Below, piece after piece: positions 1 through 9,046 of a stretch of DNA of 64,000 bases. Both the position numbers and the translations under genes were made by a program. Every line of letters begins with the position of its first letter. Position 1 is the first letter of the stretch. The stretch covers positions 2,108,001 to 2,172,000 of the forward strand of contig OZ220216.1 in NCBI GenBank assembly GCA_964291505.2, given 5' to 3'. The notes beneath the pieces are model-generated. The model worked only from the letters and a program-made list of their open reading frames with translations, made no database searches and was not told the origin of the DNA. Source of the stretch: Kistimonas sp964291505 (GTDB lineage Bacteria; Pseudomonadota; Gammaproteobacteria; Pseudomonadales; Endozoicomonadaceae).

Positions 1-891
1 ATCCACTCCATCCGCGATGGCCCGGTCAAATTTAGCAATGGCTTCATCAAGAGTTTTCCAGGTGCTTTCCCCCACAAAAATCAGGTGGGAAAACTGCAGG
101 CGCACATCGGTTTCCCGCGCCAGATCCAACATCTCATCAATCGCACGCAGGTTATGGGCTTTCCCGAAAGGGTTCATGGGATAGGTGCCCGAAAGGCTGG
201 AATAGGCCTTGGCGTGCACGGTCAGCACCTTATCATGCTGCTTCACCAGCCGGGCGACAGCCTTCAACTCTTCATTACCGGCAAACACTCCCGGCTTATA
301 TTGAAGCCCCAGCGACACCCCGGCGGCGCCCTGGCACAAGGCTTCATCCAGTAGCGACAGCATTTCAGCCTGCTGCTCAGACGACAGAGGGCTGGCGCTA
401 AACCCGTTCAACGACGTACGGCACACGCCATGCCCCACCAGACTGACCAGGTTGGGGCCACACCCATGCTTCTGGATGCGTTGCTGATACCCTTTGAAGC
501 TATGCCAGCTGATATCGCCGTGGCCTTCCTTGAACAGGGAGTTTTCAATCAAATGCTGATGGGGCGTATTGCATTTAAACCCGAACGGGCTAAAGCCACA
601 GTTGCCCACCACCATGGTAGTAATACCCTGTGCAATGAAGGGATCAAAATGTTCGGGGGCATTCTCAATGGCGAAGTAATCCATATGACTGTGGACATCA
701 ATAAAACCGGGTGCAATCACCTTGCCGTCACAGTCGATGGGGGAGGCATCGATCATCGTATCGCCCGGCTGGAGCACACTCAGGCGACCGCGCTCCATCA
801 ATACATCAGCTTTTCTAGGAGGGTTTCCCGTGCCATCCACCAGCAGACCATTTTTCAGCAGAATTTTATTATTGTTTGTTGCCGTGCCCAT
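1..891 (-). CDS. N-acyl-D-amino-acid deacylase / D-aminoacylase family amidohydrolase, partial (N-terminal part)
   Basis: This reading frame runs from an ATG at 891 leftward to the window edge without a stop, giving 297 residues of the N-terminal part; the C-terminus lies outside. GAGGT stands about 4 nt before the ATG. Near residue 65 is the metal-binding strand-1 motif PGFIDVHSHMD of the amidohydrolase superfamily, followed by GITTMVVGNCGFSP, which is typical of the D-aminoacylase subgroup. Further on are a conserved G-A-A-G-V-S-x-G-L stretch and a VHAK segment. Family members hydrolyse N-acyl-D-amino acids or related amides in the cytoplasm using one or two zinc ions; the exact substrate cannot be told from this part. 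The open plus-strand frames here are shadows, since only the minus frame carries family motifs. Confidence 0.85.
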   Translation of the reverse strand, partial: MGTATNNNKILLKNGLLVDGTGNPPRKADVLMERGRLSVLQPGDTMIDASPIDCDGKVIAPGFIDVHSHMDYFAIENAPEHFDPFIAQGITTMVVGNCGFSPFGFKCNTPHQHLIENSLFKEGHGDISWHSFKGYQQRIQKHGCGPNLVSLVGHGVCRTSLNGFSASPLSSEQQAEMLSLLDEALCQGAAGVSLGLQYKPGVFAGNEELKAVARLVKQHDKVLTVHAKAYSSLSGTYPMNPFGKAHNLRAIDEMLDLARETDVRLQFSHLIFVGESTWKTLDEAIAKFDRAIADGVD

Positions 892-1017
892 GGTTACCTC
901 GCACTAGTGAGACGATAGTACAGCAATAGAATATTGCTCATCACACTAATGCGATTAACGACATAGTCAATATATTTATCTTAATTGTTATGAAGACGTC
1001 CTACTGCGCTTTTTGCA

Positions 1018-1233
1018 TCAGGCCTCCAGCGCTTCTCTTAATACTTCCCTCACCTGGTTTTGCAAAGCCTGGCTCTTTTCTGTCGTCAACCTGGCGCGCC
1101 GAAGCTGCCGTTCAGCTTTGGCCAGCTGAGCCTTCAGGTCATCGACTTCACGCTCAAGGGCGCGCCGTTTTTCGCGATCCTCACGCGCCCTGTCCCGCCA
1201 TTTGATTGCCTGTTCTTTCCATCGGTCAGTCAT
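1018..1233 (-). CDS. small charged coiled-coil protein, hypothetical
   Basis: 71 residues, almost entirely charged and helical: alternating Lys/Arg/Glu with Leu at heptad-like spacing (REVDDLKAQLAKAERQLRRA), so a single coiled coil is expected. No signal peptide, membrane segment or catalytic motif is visible. It is transcribed in the same direction as the amidohydrolase and lies 126 bp upstream of its start. I do not recognise a family. The composition could also arise by chance in a GC-rich reverse frame, so the call is moderate. Confidence 0.45.
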   Translation of the reverse strand: MTDRWKEQAIKWRDRAREDREKRRALEREVDDLKAQLAKAERQLRRARLTTEKSQALQNQVREVLREALEA

Positions 1234-1683
1234 TGGTTCACCCCGGTGCCTGATGGTGATCCTTACTTATCGTTCACAACAATGCTCACAGTGATTGCCA
1301 GCACAGAGTACTGCGAATGTATCATGACTAACAAGGGCTTATATCGCCTACAAAATCTGTCTCATTCCCACCGAACAATCATCTAGATGCAAATAACTCA
1401 TGTGTAGCTGATATGCTCGATAGGTGACCTCGCCCCCCAGCAATCTAGACCGCCTTCCCCTGTCAACAGCGTTATAGATAATAACCATCCTATAGAAAGA
1501 TCATCATTTAAAAACGCAAACCAAACAGTGTTCCAAACAAAATCACTTTTACTTCCTATAAAATAACAAAATTATTCTGTAATAGGGAACCTAATCAGAA
1601 TAAGCCGATCCAATCCCTTTCAAGTAGGATTACCAAACTTATTACATCCTATTTTTTAATGAATATGAAAGAGAAATACTGAA
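1234..1683. other. 450-bp AT-rich intergenic stretch upstream of the ankyrin gene
   Basis: No convincing gene is present. Composition turns AT-rich from about 1270 onward, matching the ankyrin gene and contrasting with the GC-rich DNA to the left. It must hold the promoter of the ankyrin gene, with AT-rich -10-like runs around 1555-1580, but no clear -35/-10 pair can be fixed by eye. A weak AGAGA stands before the ATG at 1684. Confidence 0.5.
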
Positions 1684-2043
1684 ATGATCCCATCATCTGA
1701 CAGATATACAAACAGCCCCATAGATACTTGCCCAAGTGATTCGAAAAAAAATACGCCTTCAACCACTCATCAGTCAGCCTCAACGGTAACACTAGAGCCA
1801 ACCTACACTAGGCAAAGGGAGCTCACGACCTATGACATCCAAAAGCATCCTGTAACTGGAAGTCCCAAAAACCCAAAATCCTCACTATTGATTGAAACTG
1901 AACATGCAATAAAAAACAAAAACACAGACCAATTGAAAACACTAACTCTGCTATCTTGTCAATCCGGCGACTTAGCCTGTTTAGAAAAAATATTACTTTA
2001 TGACGCAATAACAGTATTCCATAAAAACAAGGATGGCCGCACC

Positions 2044-2087
2044 GCATTACATCTTGCAACATTAAGCATTACATCTTGCAACATTAA
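2044..2087. repeat. 22-bp perfect tandem duplication inside the ankyrin gene
   Basis: The unit starts GCATTACATC and ends ACATTAA; copies lie at 2044-2065 and 2066-2087 with no mismatch. 22 is not a multiple of 3, so the second copy shifts the frame and leads to a stop at 2131-2133. With one copy the ankyrin motif continues without a break. Confidence 0.9.
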
Positions 2088-2359
2088 GAGAACATCCTTC
2101 TTGTATTCTATTGATCATTGGGATTTTACCTGAAACGACACAGCTAGTTGATAATAATAACAATACCCCCGTACATTTAGCCGCCGCATACGGTGCCACT
2201 GAATGCTTCTCAGCGCTTATGACCGTGAATCAAGGCATTCAGGCACTCAAGCAACAGGGGTGTAATCAATACACTCCTCTTCACTATGCAGTACTTAATA
2301 ATCACTGTGAATGCACAAAGGCCATTATTGAGCAATGCCCTGATAGCATACTCACCATA

Positions 2360-2568
2360 AATAAGAATGGTGATACGCCTGTTCACCTTGCAGTGTGGTC
2401 GCGCTCCTTTACCTGCCTTAAAGCAATGACTGAAAAACAGCATGGACTTCGAGCATTAAAATTAGGGGGGGGAATTTGCATATACCCCCTTACATATCGC
2501 CGCTAGGATGGGATTTCTTGAGTGTGTCGAACATATCGCTAATGTTTGCCCTGAAAGCCTGCTTCTAC
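2360..2568. repeat. 209-bp direct repeat, copy 1 (contains G8 tract)
   Basis: Identical base for base to 2753-2961 (offset 393). It encodes one and a half ankyrin repeats and includes an 8-G run at 2465-2472 that puts the downstream ankyrin frame out of register. It ends abruptly at 2568, where transposase-like coding sequence begins. Confidence 0.9.
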
Positions 2569-2747
2569 TGAGAGGCAGTTACCACAATATTAATCCCAAA
2601 CACCTGCCACGATACCTTGCAGAATACTGTTATCGATTTAACCGGCGCTTTGATTTGAAGGCAATGGTATCAAGGCTGGGTTACATGGCTGCGCGAACTT
2701 GCCCCATGCCAGCAAGGCTTCTTAAATTGGCTGAGTTACAGTGGTAA
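2569..2747 (+). mobile_element. remnant of an IS1595/ISXO2-type transposase C-terminus
   Basis: The frame entering from the ankyrin repeat reads about 59 residues, including INPKHLPRYLAEYCYRFNRR, which is characteristic of the last part of ISXO2-like (IS1595 group) DDE transposases. It ends at the stop 2745-2747, only 5 nt before the second 209-bp copy. The catalytic part and both terminal inverted repeats are missing, so it cannot move. It is sandwiched between perfect 209-bp copies of host gene sequence. Confidence 0.75.
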
Positions 2748-2752
2748 TCAGG

Positions 2753-2961
2753 AATAAGAATGGTGATACGCCTGTTCACCTTGCAGTGTGGTCGCGCTCC
2801 TTTACCTGCCTTAAAGCAATGACTGAAAAACAGCATGGACTTCGAGCATTAAAATTAGGGGGGGGAATTTGCATATACCCCCTTACATATCGCCGCTAGG
2901 ATGGGATTTCTTGAGTGTGTCGAACATATCGCTAATGTTTGCCCTGAAAGCCTGCTTCTAC
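2753..2961. repeat. 209-bp direct repeat, copy 2 (contains G8 tract)
   Basis: Perfect copy of 2360-2568, including an 8-G run at 2858-2865. After this copy the ankyrin gene continues uninterrupted into HDIHQKTALHKAVYRGQ, so this copy is joined to the original downstream sequence. Perfect identity points to a recent duplication or to an assembly artefact. Confidence 0.9.
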
Positions 2962-5309
2962 ACGACATACATCAAAAAACAGCCCTCCATAAAGCAGTAT
3001 ATCGCGGGCAGGTCGTCGTTGCCAAAATGATGCTTGAGCTACCTTTAGTTCAGGAAAAGTTAACCTGTATTGATGGTTTCGCAACGGTAACATCCAATCA
3101 AGCCCCCTGTTTGGCTGTTATGAGAAATGAAAGACGCAAAGAACAGCACCGTCTCCCCATACAGCCCGTGACGGGACTGAATAATACGACGGATAACAAC
3201 AACCAGATTCATGAGGGCAGCTTACCAACGGAAGCTATGCTTTCTTGTGATGCCTCTGACGATAACCTTTTAGACATCCCCTCATATTTACAGCCACAAC
3301 CTACGCCAATACTGCCCGATTTCTCTCTCCTTTATGACGATGAGGAAAATGATGAATCTGAATCATCTCAGTCTTTAGAAAAGGATACCGCCGAAGCTTC
3401 CGGAGCATCTCCTAACACCTCGATAGATACTTCAGCACCATCATATATACTAACGACGGTCGATTCATCTACACCTATTTACCAAACAGGTAGTGAGCAT
3501 ATACAAGCTGATATACCATCAACCGTACACACTTTTGAAAGCGGACATTCCATTCAGGCATCCCCCGTTGAGTTATGTTTGGAAGGCTTTTCTTTCAAAA
3601 AAATCAAACATGAGACGACACATTCAGACCGCATTAATTCTCTAGACTTAGCTACAGTAACAGATTTACTTAATAAAAAATATAAAATACTCCGAGAAAT
3701 AATTAAGAACATACCAGTTATTGGCGTTTATGTTTTATCATTACATCAAACCGATGAGAAAATTGGTCAATATTACTGTTTCGGTGATGAAAATGCAGGA
3801 ATGACAATGATTCATCATCTGATACATCTTGGAGCTCAAAACATTCATGTCATGCTATCACCACCGGTAAAGTCTACACCGGCCCAGCGCAAAGAAATGA
3901 CCTGTATTGACAGACTCCACTATGTTGAAAAACAACACGTAGCCTTACATAAGCTGGCTCTCCTTTTTCCGGATTTTGATCCTGAACTGATGGTACCTCA
4001 AACCATCATAATTAATGACTCAAAAGTTACATTCATTCCATCTGACTGGGTGAATATCATGCCAAGGCCTGTGATCACCTTATCATTTCAGGATGGCGAA
4101 TTGGCACAAGCAGCAACAGGATTAGACATTGACAGTTTCATGCAGCTAAGACCCTTTCGATTTGGAAAAATTCTGGAGCATTTTCTCACGGACTTTGTTG
4201 AAAATAAATGCAATACCATTCCAATAATATCACCACCTAACAGCATCATCCCTAGTATAAAAGAACCCCCTCCTGAAAACATAGATAAGTGGCTTGAGCT
4301 GCAACTGGTACGATTTATAAAAAAACCTGCAGCATCGATCATCAAAAATAATATCATCATTCTTTCTCAACTGAGCAGTTCAAAAAATATATTTCTCGGG
4401 ATTGTTTACGGAATTCACCACTCAGACGTTGATTGCATAACTCGCAATAAAATTCTTTCACTATGGATTGAGAGTTTAAAAGTAATATCGATTAATCATA
4501 ACAAGCCGACCGTACTACTCTTAAGTTCAAATACTGTCAACAATCAGCAATACAAAAACATCTCATTTGAGACTAATATTATCTATGCTGACCTCTCCCA
4601 AGGAGACACTACGGAGCAACTCTACCACTTCACTTTTAATGGGGTCATGCTTTGTCTGATGCCTAGCTTACCAAAACCAGTCTTTAATCATCTTTTACAG
4701 GCAACCAACATCCCTGCCTTAGTAGAAGGCGCTAACACAACGACAACATTGCTGGAAAATGGCAAGCCCTATCTCTCAGTACTCCCCCAAGGGGCAACAT
4801 GTATTCCAAAAGATATGGGTGATCCTTTTGAGGCCATGAAAGCAGAAGCGTTCTCATACAAGCTTGCACTAGGACAGAAAGAATCGCTGATAATGATGGG
4901 ACTTTACAGGAAATTAGAAAAAGATAATTATCAAGCTTGCCTTGATGAAATTCAGCATTTACAGGAGCATGATAAACGTGCTTTTAATGCACTTTCATTT
5001 TTGTGGCCTGCGCAATCTTCGACATCATTTCTAAATCTAAAAAGCATTAATGCAATGACACTGATTGGCAAGGGTTTAAACAAACGACTTGGAAGCCGGG
5101 GAAAAAACACCCTTATGTCCGTTTTTCACCCACCGTCCAGTATTCATACTGCACAATATATCACTGATGCCCTTGATGCGAGCTCCATCACCAGACATCA
5201 CCACCGTCTTCAACAAAGTCATGTTCAACACCCAGTTAACAATGCAGTTGAATTTGGGCTCTATCAATGGGCAAAATATAAGGGGCTTATTGCGCCTATA
5301 TTAAAGTAA
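2901..5309 (+). CDS. C-terminal part of ankyrin protein: ankyrin repeats, acidic linker and large unidentified domain
   Basis: An open frame of 802 residues from ATG 2901; this ATG is an internal Met of the repeat TPLHIAARMGF, so the frame may only be expressed as part of the longer gene. Residues 1-70 hold two ankyrin repeats. Residues about 110-200 are an acidic Ser/Thr-rich linker (DDEENDESESSQS). From about 230 to 800 is a folded region I cannot assign. It contains an FGDENAG segment near residue 294 followed by an amphipathic helix, and near residue 607 ALVEGANTTTTLL followed by ENGKPYLSVLPQG. These two segments recall the N-terminal G-D-x-G and C-terminal acceptor-loop patterns of GT-B glycosyltransferases such as EarP. 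That is a faint pattern match only. No signal peptide or membrane helix is visible. Confidence 0.6.
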   Translation: MGFLECVEHIANVCPESLLLHDIHQKTALHKAVYRGQVVVAKMMLELPLVQEKLTCIDGFATVTSNQAPCLAVMRNERRKEQHRLPIQPVTGLNNTTDNNNQIHEGSLPTEAMLSCDASDDNLLDIPSYLQPQPTPILPDFSLLYDDEENDESESSQSLEKDTAEASGASPNTSIDTSAPSYILTTVDSSTPIYQTGSEHIQADIPSTVHTFESGHSIQASPVELCLEGFSFKKIKHETTHSDRINSLDLATVTDLLNKKYKILREIIKNIPVIGVYVLSLHQTDEKIGQYYCFGDENAGMTMIHHLIHLGAQNIHVMLSPPVKSTPAQRKEMTCIDRLHYVEKQHVALHKLALLFPDFDPELMVPQTIIINDSKVTFIPSDWVNIMPRPVITLSFQDGELAQAATGLDIDSFMQLRPFRFGKILEHFLTDFVENKCNTIPIISPPNSIIPSIKEPPPENIDKWLELQLVRFIKKPAASIIKNNIIILSQLSSSKNIFLGIVYGIHHSDVDCITRNKILSLWIESLKVISINHNKPTVLLLSSNTVNNQQYKNISFETNIIYADLSQGDTTEQLYHFTFNGVMLCLMPSLPKPVFNHLLQATNIPALVEGANTTTTLLENGKPYLSVLPQGATCIPKDMGDPFEAMKAEAFSYKLALGQKESLIMMGLYRKLEKDNYQACLDEIQHLQEHDKRAFNALSFLWPAQSSTSFLNLKSINAMTLIGKGLNKRLGSRGKNTLMSVFHPPSSIHTAQYITDALDASSITRHHHRLQQSHVQHPVNNAVEFGLYQWAKYKGLIAPILK

Positions 5310-5333
5310 GAAGACAACCAATAAATAGCATGA

Positions 5334-5366
5334 TGGTTTGAGGAACTCGCTAAACTCCCCAAACCA
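5334..5366. terminator. hairpin between convergent ankyrin and DUF411 genes
   Basis: TGGTTTG (5334-5340) pairs with CAAACCA (5360-5366), and GGA/TCC extends the stem after one mismatch. It lies between two converging genes, so a bidirectional terminator is likely, though neither side has a good T-run. Confidence 0.4.
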
Positions 5367-5391
5367 AATAGCTAACTCATGCCATTATCTT

Positions 5392-5838
5392 TCAGTGTGA
5401 CGCATACACACTGGTCTTCCCATCCTTGGTATAACTGATGGTGTTATACGCATCTTTCCGATCCCCATACTCCATCCCCGGGGAACCCATCGGCATACCA
5501 GGTACGGCCAGCCCGCGAATGGCCGGCTTTTCCGTCAGCATGCGCTTGATGTCAGACGCCGGCACATGCCCTTCCACCGCGTAACCGCCGACAAACGCAG
5601 TATGGCAGGAACCCAGTCCATATGGCAGGTTGGCTTTCTCCTTGTACTGATTAATATCCTCCACATTGTGGTTCATCACCTTGAAACCGTTGGCCTCCAG
5701 GTGGTTTGACCACTCCGTGCAGCAACCGCAGGTCGGCGTTTTATACACCATCACCATGGGAAACGATTCCTCCGCGAAACCGTTCATGGAGGCCACGGTT
5801 AACACAGTACCTAACAGCAGTGATTTAACGTTTTTCAT
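5392..5838 (-). CDS. DUF411 periplasmic metal-binding protein
   Basis: 148 residues with a signal peptide (KNVKSLLLGTVLTVASMNGFA) followed by a compact domain. The motif KTPTCGCCTEW, a later single Cys in LGSCHTAFVGG, and VPASDI then GMPMGSPGME are the signature of DUF411 proteins, which are found in copper and other metal resistance operons. The ATG at 5838 is preferred over the in-frame GTG at 5847 because GGAG lies 8 nt before it. It sits directly downstream of cusA on the same strand (66 bp), so it is probably the last gene of the copper operon. A role in binding or reducing copper in the periplasm is inferred from family context. Confidence 0.85.
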   Translation of the reverse strand: MKNVKSLLLGTVLTVASMNGFAEESFPMVMVYKTPTCGCCTEWSNHLEANGFKVMNHNVEDINQYKEKANLPYGLGSCHTAFVGGYAVEGHVPASDIKRMLTEKPAIRGLAVPGMPMGSPGMEYGDRKDAYNTISYTKDGKTSVYASH

Positions 5839-5904
5839 TGCATTCACTCCATTTCTTCCTAACCAGCAGCGCCTGATGACGCTGCATTTTACTTAACTAA
5901 CGAT

Positions 5905-8900
5905 TCAGGCGTCTGCCTTAACAGCGGTTCGCGCATGCCACAGGAAATAGACGGCAGGCACCAGTACCAGCGTCACGATCAGTGAACTGGTGATACCGCC
6001 AATCATCGGGCCGGCAATGCGCTGCATGATTTCCGCACCGGTACCGTCGTTCAGCATCACCGGCACCAAGCCAAACAGGATGGTACAGACGGTCATCATG
6101 ATCGGGCGCAACCGCAACACAGCGCCGTCTATCACCGCCTCACGGATGGCCGCCTGCGTAAGCGGCAATCCCTGTTCCTGCCCACGCAGACGGCAGTCGT
6201 CCAAGGACTGGTTGAGATACACCAGCATCATGATGGCGTTACCCACCGTCACCCCCGCCAGGGCGATAAACCCGACGCCGACCGCGACCGACAGGTTGTA
6301 ACCCTGCAATGCCATCAGCCAGATGCCGCCTATCAACGCAAATGGCAGCGTACCGAGAATGGCCACCACCTCGAAGGCACGCCGGAAAGTCAGGAAGAGG
6401 ATCACCGTGATGAAAAACAGGGTGGCCGGAATAATGATGCTGAGTCGTTCATTGGCCCGTTCCATGTATTCATATTGGCCGGTCCACTCCAGTGCATAAC
6501 CGGCCGGCAGCGTCATTTGCTCCCGTACCAGCGCCTGCGCCTCACGCACCCAGGAACCCAGGTCCCGCCCTTCGATATCCACCAGCACCCGTCCGGCAGG
6601 CCGTGCATTCTCGGAACGGATCGCGCCGGGGCCGTCTTCAATCACGATATCCGCCACATCCCCCAATGCGATGCCCTGTCCGGACGGTGTCACCACCGGC
6701 AAGATTTCGAGCGCTTCCACCGAATCCCGGTAGCTTTGCGGGTAACGCAGGTTCACCGGGTAACGGGCCAGCCCCTCAACCGTGCTGGTGACGTTCATGC
6801 CGCCAATAGCGGAAGTCGCCACCGCCTGGATATCACTGATATTCAGGCCGAACCGCGCCGCCCGCGCCCGGTCGATATCCACACGGATATAGCGGCCACC
6901 CACTACCCGTTCCGCGTAGACGGAAAGTGTGCCGGACACTGCCGGCAGCAGCTGTTCCAATTCACGGCCAATGCCGTCGATACGCTTGAGATCGGGCCCC
7001 GTCACCTGGATGCCGACTGGTGTCTTGATACCAGTGGAAAGCATGTCGATACGCGTGCGGATCGGCATGACCCAGGCATTGCTCACACCGGGTAGTTTCA
7101 CCCGCTGTTCCAGTTCAGCGCGCAGGGTGTCGGGCGTCATCCCGTCCCGCCATTCGCTGCGGGGTTTGAGCTGGACGACCGTTTCAATCATGGTCAGCGG
7201 TGATGGGTCTGTCGCCGTTTCCGCGCGGCCGACCTTGCCGAACACCGTTTCCACCTCCGGTACGGTCTTGATCAGGCGGTCGGTCTGTTGCAGCAGCTCC
7301 CGGGCCTTGCCGACCGAGAGGCCGGCATAGGTGGTCGGCATATACATCAGGTCGCCTTCGTCCAGGTCCGGCATGAACTCGCTGCCCAGCTTGGTCGCCG
7401 GCCAGAGGCCGACCACCATCAGCACCGCTGCCGCGGCCACCAGCCACCGGGCATGGCTCAGCGCCCCTTTCACCAGAGGGCGATAAGCAGCCATCAGGAC
7501 GCGGTTCACCGGGTTGCGGTGCTCTTCCATCACCGTGCCCCGCACCAGGTAGCCAATCAGCACCGGTACCAGGGTGATGGTCAGGCCCGCCGCCACCGCC
7601 ATAGCGTAGGATTTGGTAAAGGCCAGCGGCGAGAACAACCGCCCTTCCTGCGCCTGCAGACTGAACACAGGCATAAAACTGATCGCTTCGATCAGCAGCG
7701 AGAAGAACAACGGCGGCCCCACTTCCAACGACGACTGTTGCACAATCGCCCAGCGGTTGGCCGCCGTGACCTTGACCCGCTGCAGATGCTTGTGGAAGTT
7801 TTCAATCATCACAATGGCGCCGTCCACCATGGAGCCAATTGCCACGGCGATGCCGCCCAGGGACATGATGTTGGCGTTTAGCCCCTGCAAGTACATGATC
7901 GAAAACGCACCCAGAATCCCCAGCGGCAGACTGATGACCACCACCAGCGACGAACGGAAATGCAACAGGAACAGGGCACAGATCGCTACGACGATAACAA
8001 TCTGGATCAGCAGCGTATGAGTCAGGGTCGATACCGCTTCCGAGACCAGCGTTGAACGGTCATAGGTCGTTACAATCTCCACGCCATCCGGCAGGCCCTG
8101 CTGTAACTCGGCCAGTTTCTGCTTGACGCCGTCAATGACTTCCCGGGCATTTTCGCCATAACGCATGACGATAATGCCGCCGACCACTTCCCCTTCGCCA
8201 TTCAGGTCCGCAATCCCCCGGCGCATCTGCGGGCCCTGGCGAACGTCGGCGACATCCCCCACGGTTAGCGGTGTACCGTCAGCTGTGACTCTGAGTGGCA
8301 CCTGCCGTATATCCTCAACACCCTGCAGATACCCGGTAATACGCACGATATATTCCGCCTCAGCCATCTCGATAGCAGAAGCACCAGCCTCGCGGTTCCC
8401 ATTTTCCAGCGCCTGGCGGAGTGTCTGCAGGGGAATGCCGTAAGCCCGCAGTTTGTCCGGATCCGCCACTACCTGATACTGCCTGACCATGCCACCCACC
8501 GTAGCCACTTCACTGACACCGGGTACCGACTGCAGCGGGTATTTCAGGTACCAGTCCTGCAAGCTTCGCAGCTGCGCCAGGTCATGATGTCCGGTGCGGT
8601 CGACCAGGGCATAGTTGAACACCCAGCCGACACCGGTGGCGTCCGGCCCCAGCGCCGTGACAGCTTCATCCGGCAAACTCGACTGCACCTGGTTCAGGTA
8701 TTCCAGCACCCGTGAGCGGGCCCAGTACATATCCGTGCCATCCTCAAACAGGATGTAGACATAGGAGGTGCCGAACATGGAGGAACCCCGCACATCCACG
8801 GCACCAGGCACCGCCATCATCGCTGTGGTCAGTGGGTAGGTCACTTGGTCTTCCACCAGTTGAGGTGCCTGACCGGGGTAGTCTGTCTTGATAATCACCT

Positions 8901-9036
8901 GCACATCGGACAAGTCCGGCAAGGCGTCCACCGGCGTGTTCCGGGTCACCCAGGTTCCGGCAAACAACAGCGCCAATGCCGCCAGTAACACCAGGAAACG
9001 ATTTCCCAGTGATCCGCGAATAATCGCTCCGATCAT
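5905..9036 (-). CDS. cusA: Cu(I)/Ag(I) efflux RND permease CusA
   Basis: 1043 residues, the full size of heavy-metal RND pumps. The N-terminus NTPVDALPDLSDVQVIIKT and the segments GPDATGVGW, GLNANIMSLGGIA, and IDMLSTGIKTP match CusA closely. The three methionines that bind copper in E. coli CusA have counterparts in LMYMPTT, PLTMIETVVQLKP and RIDMLSTGI. TM4 carries the proton-relay acidic residue in GSMVDGAIVMIEN. The protein forms inner-membrane trimers that take Cu(I)/Ag(I) from the periplasm or membrane and pass it to CusB and the outer membrane channel using the proton gradient. It starts 10 bp after cusB and is co-transcribed with it. One unusual spot: the TM10-11 region reads VTVGNAIMML where many CusA proteins have AEFGVVML. 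Confidence 0.95.
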   Translation of the reverse strand: MIGAIIRGSLGNRFLVLLAALALLFAGTWVTRNTPVDALPDLSDVQVIIKTDYPGQAPQLVEDQVTYPLTTAMMAVPGAVDVRGSSMFGTSYVYILFEDGTDMYWARSRVLEYLNQVQSSLPDEAVTALGPDATGVGWVFNYALVDRTGHHDLAQLRSLQDWYLKYPLQSVPGVSEVATVGGMVRQYQVVADPDKLRAYGIPLQTLRQALENGNREAGASAIEMAEAEYIVRITGYLQGVEDIRQVPLRVTADGTPLTVGDVADVRQGPQMRRGIADLNGEGEVVGGIIVMRYGENAREVIDGVKQKLAELQQGLPDGVEIVTTYDRSTLVSEAVSTLTHTLLIQIVIVVAICALFLLHFRSSLVVVISLPLGILGAFSIMYLQGLNANIMSLGGIAVAIGSMVDGAIVMIENFHKHLQRVKVTAANRWAIVQQSSLEVGPPLFFSLLIEAISFMPVFSLQAQEGRLFSPLAFTKSYAMAVAAGLTITLVPVLIGYLVRGTVMEEHRNPVNRVLMAAYRPLVKGALSHARWLVAAAAVLMVVGLWPATKLGSEFMPDLDEGDLMYMPTTYAGLSVGKARELLQQTDRLIKTVPEVETVFGKVGRAETATDPSPLTMIETVVQLKPRSEWRDGMTPDTLRAELEQRVKLPGVSNAWVMPIRTRIDMLSTGIKTPVGIQVTGPDLKRIDGIGRELEQLLPAVSGTLSVYAERVVGGRYIRVDIDRARAARFGLNISDIQAVATSAIGGMNVTSTVEGLARYPVNLRYPQSYRDSVEALEILPVVTPSGQGIALGDVADIVIEDGPGAIRSENARPAGRVLVDIEGRDLGSWVREAQALVREQMTLPAGYALEWTGQYEYMERANERLSIIIPATLFFITVILFLTFRRAFEVVAILGTLPFALIGGIWLMALQGYNLSVAVGVGFIALAGVTVGNAIMMLVYLNQSLDDCRLRGQEQGLPLTQAAIREAVIDGAVLRLRPIMMTVCTILFGLVPVMLNDGTGAEIMQRIAGPMIGGITSSLIVTLVLVPAVYFLWHARTAVKADA

Positions 9037-9046
9037 GGTCGTCTCC

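Larger units (their letters stand above)
1684..5309 (+). pseudogene. ankyrin-repeat protein gene, frame broken by three repeat-associated events
   Basis: One ancestral gene can be read across three frames. Residues 1-127 run from ATG 1684; the frame is lost in a perfect 22-bp tandem duplication (2044-2087), and removing one copy joins ..TALHLATL to REHPSCILL. The second frame carries ankyrin repeats (NTPVHLAAAYG, TPLHYAVLNNH, TPVHLAVWSRS) until an 8-G run at 2465-2472; with 7 G it continues GEFAYTPLHIAARMGFLECV. A 209-bp perfect direct repeat plus a 184-bp insert (393 bp, divisible by 3) interrupts the gene once more. Removing 22+1+393 bp gives a continuous frame of 1069 residues with about six ankyrin repeats and a long C-terminal region. 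Ankyrin repeats mediate protein-protein contacts and are common in host-interaction effectors; that role here is inference. The short first product could still be made, and the 802-residue 3' frame is listed separately. Confidence 0.8.

Noticed and set aside
85..918. Plus-strand open frames in the first kilobase
   Set aside because: They are antisense to the amidohydrolase; only the minus frame has metal-binding and family motifs.
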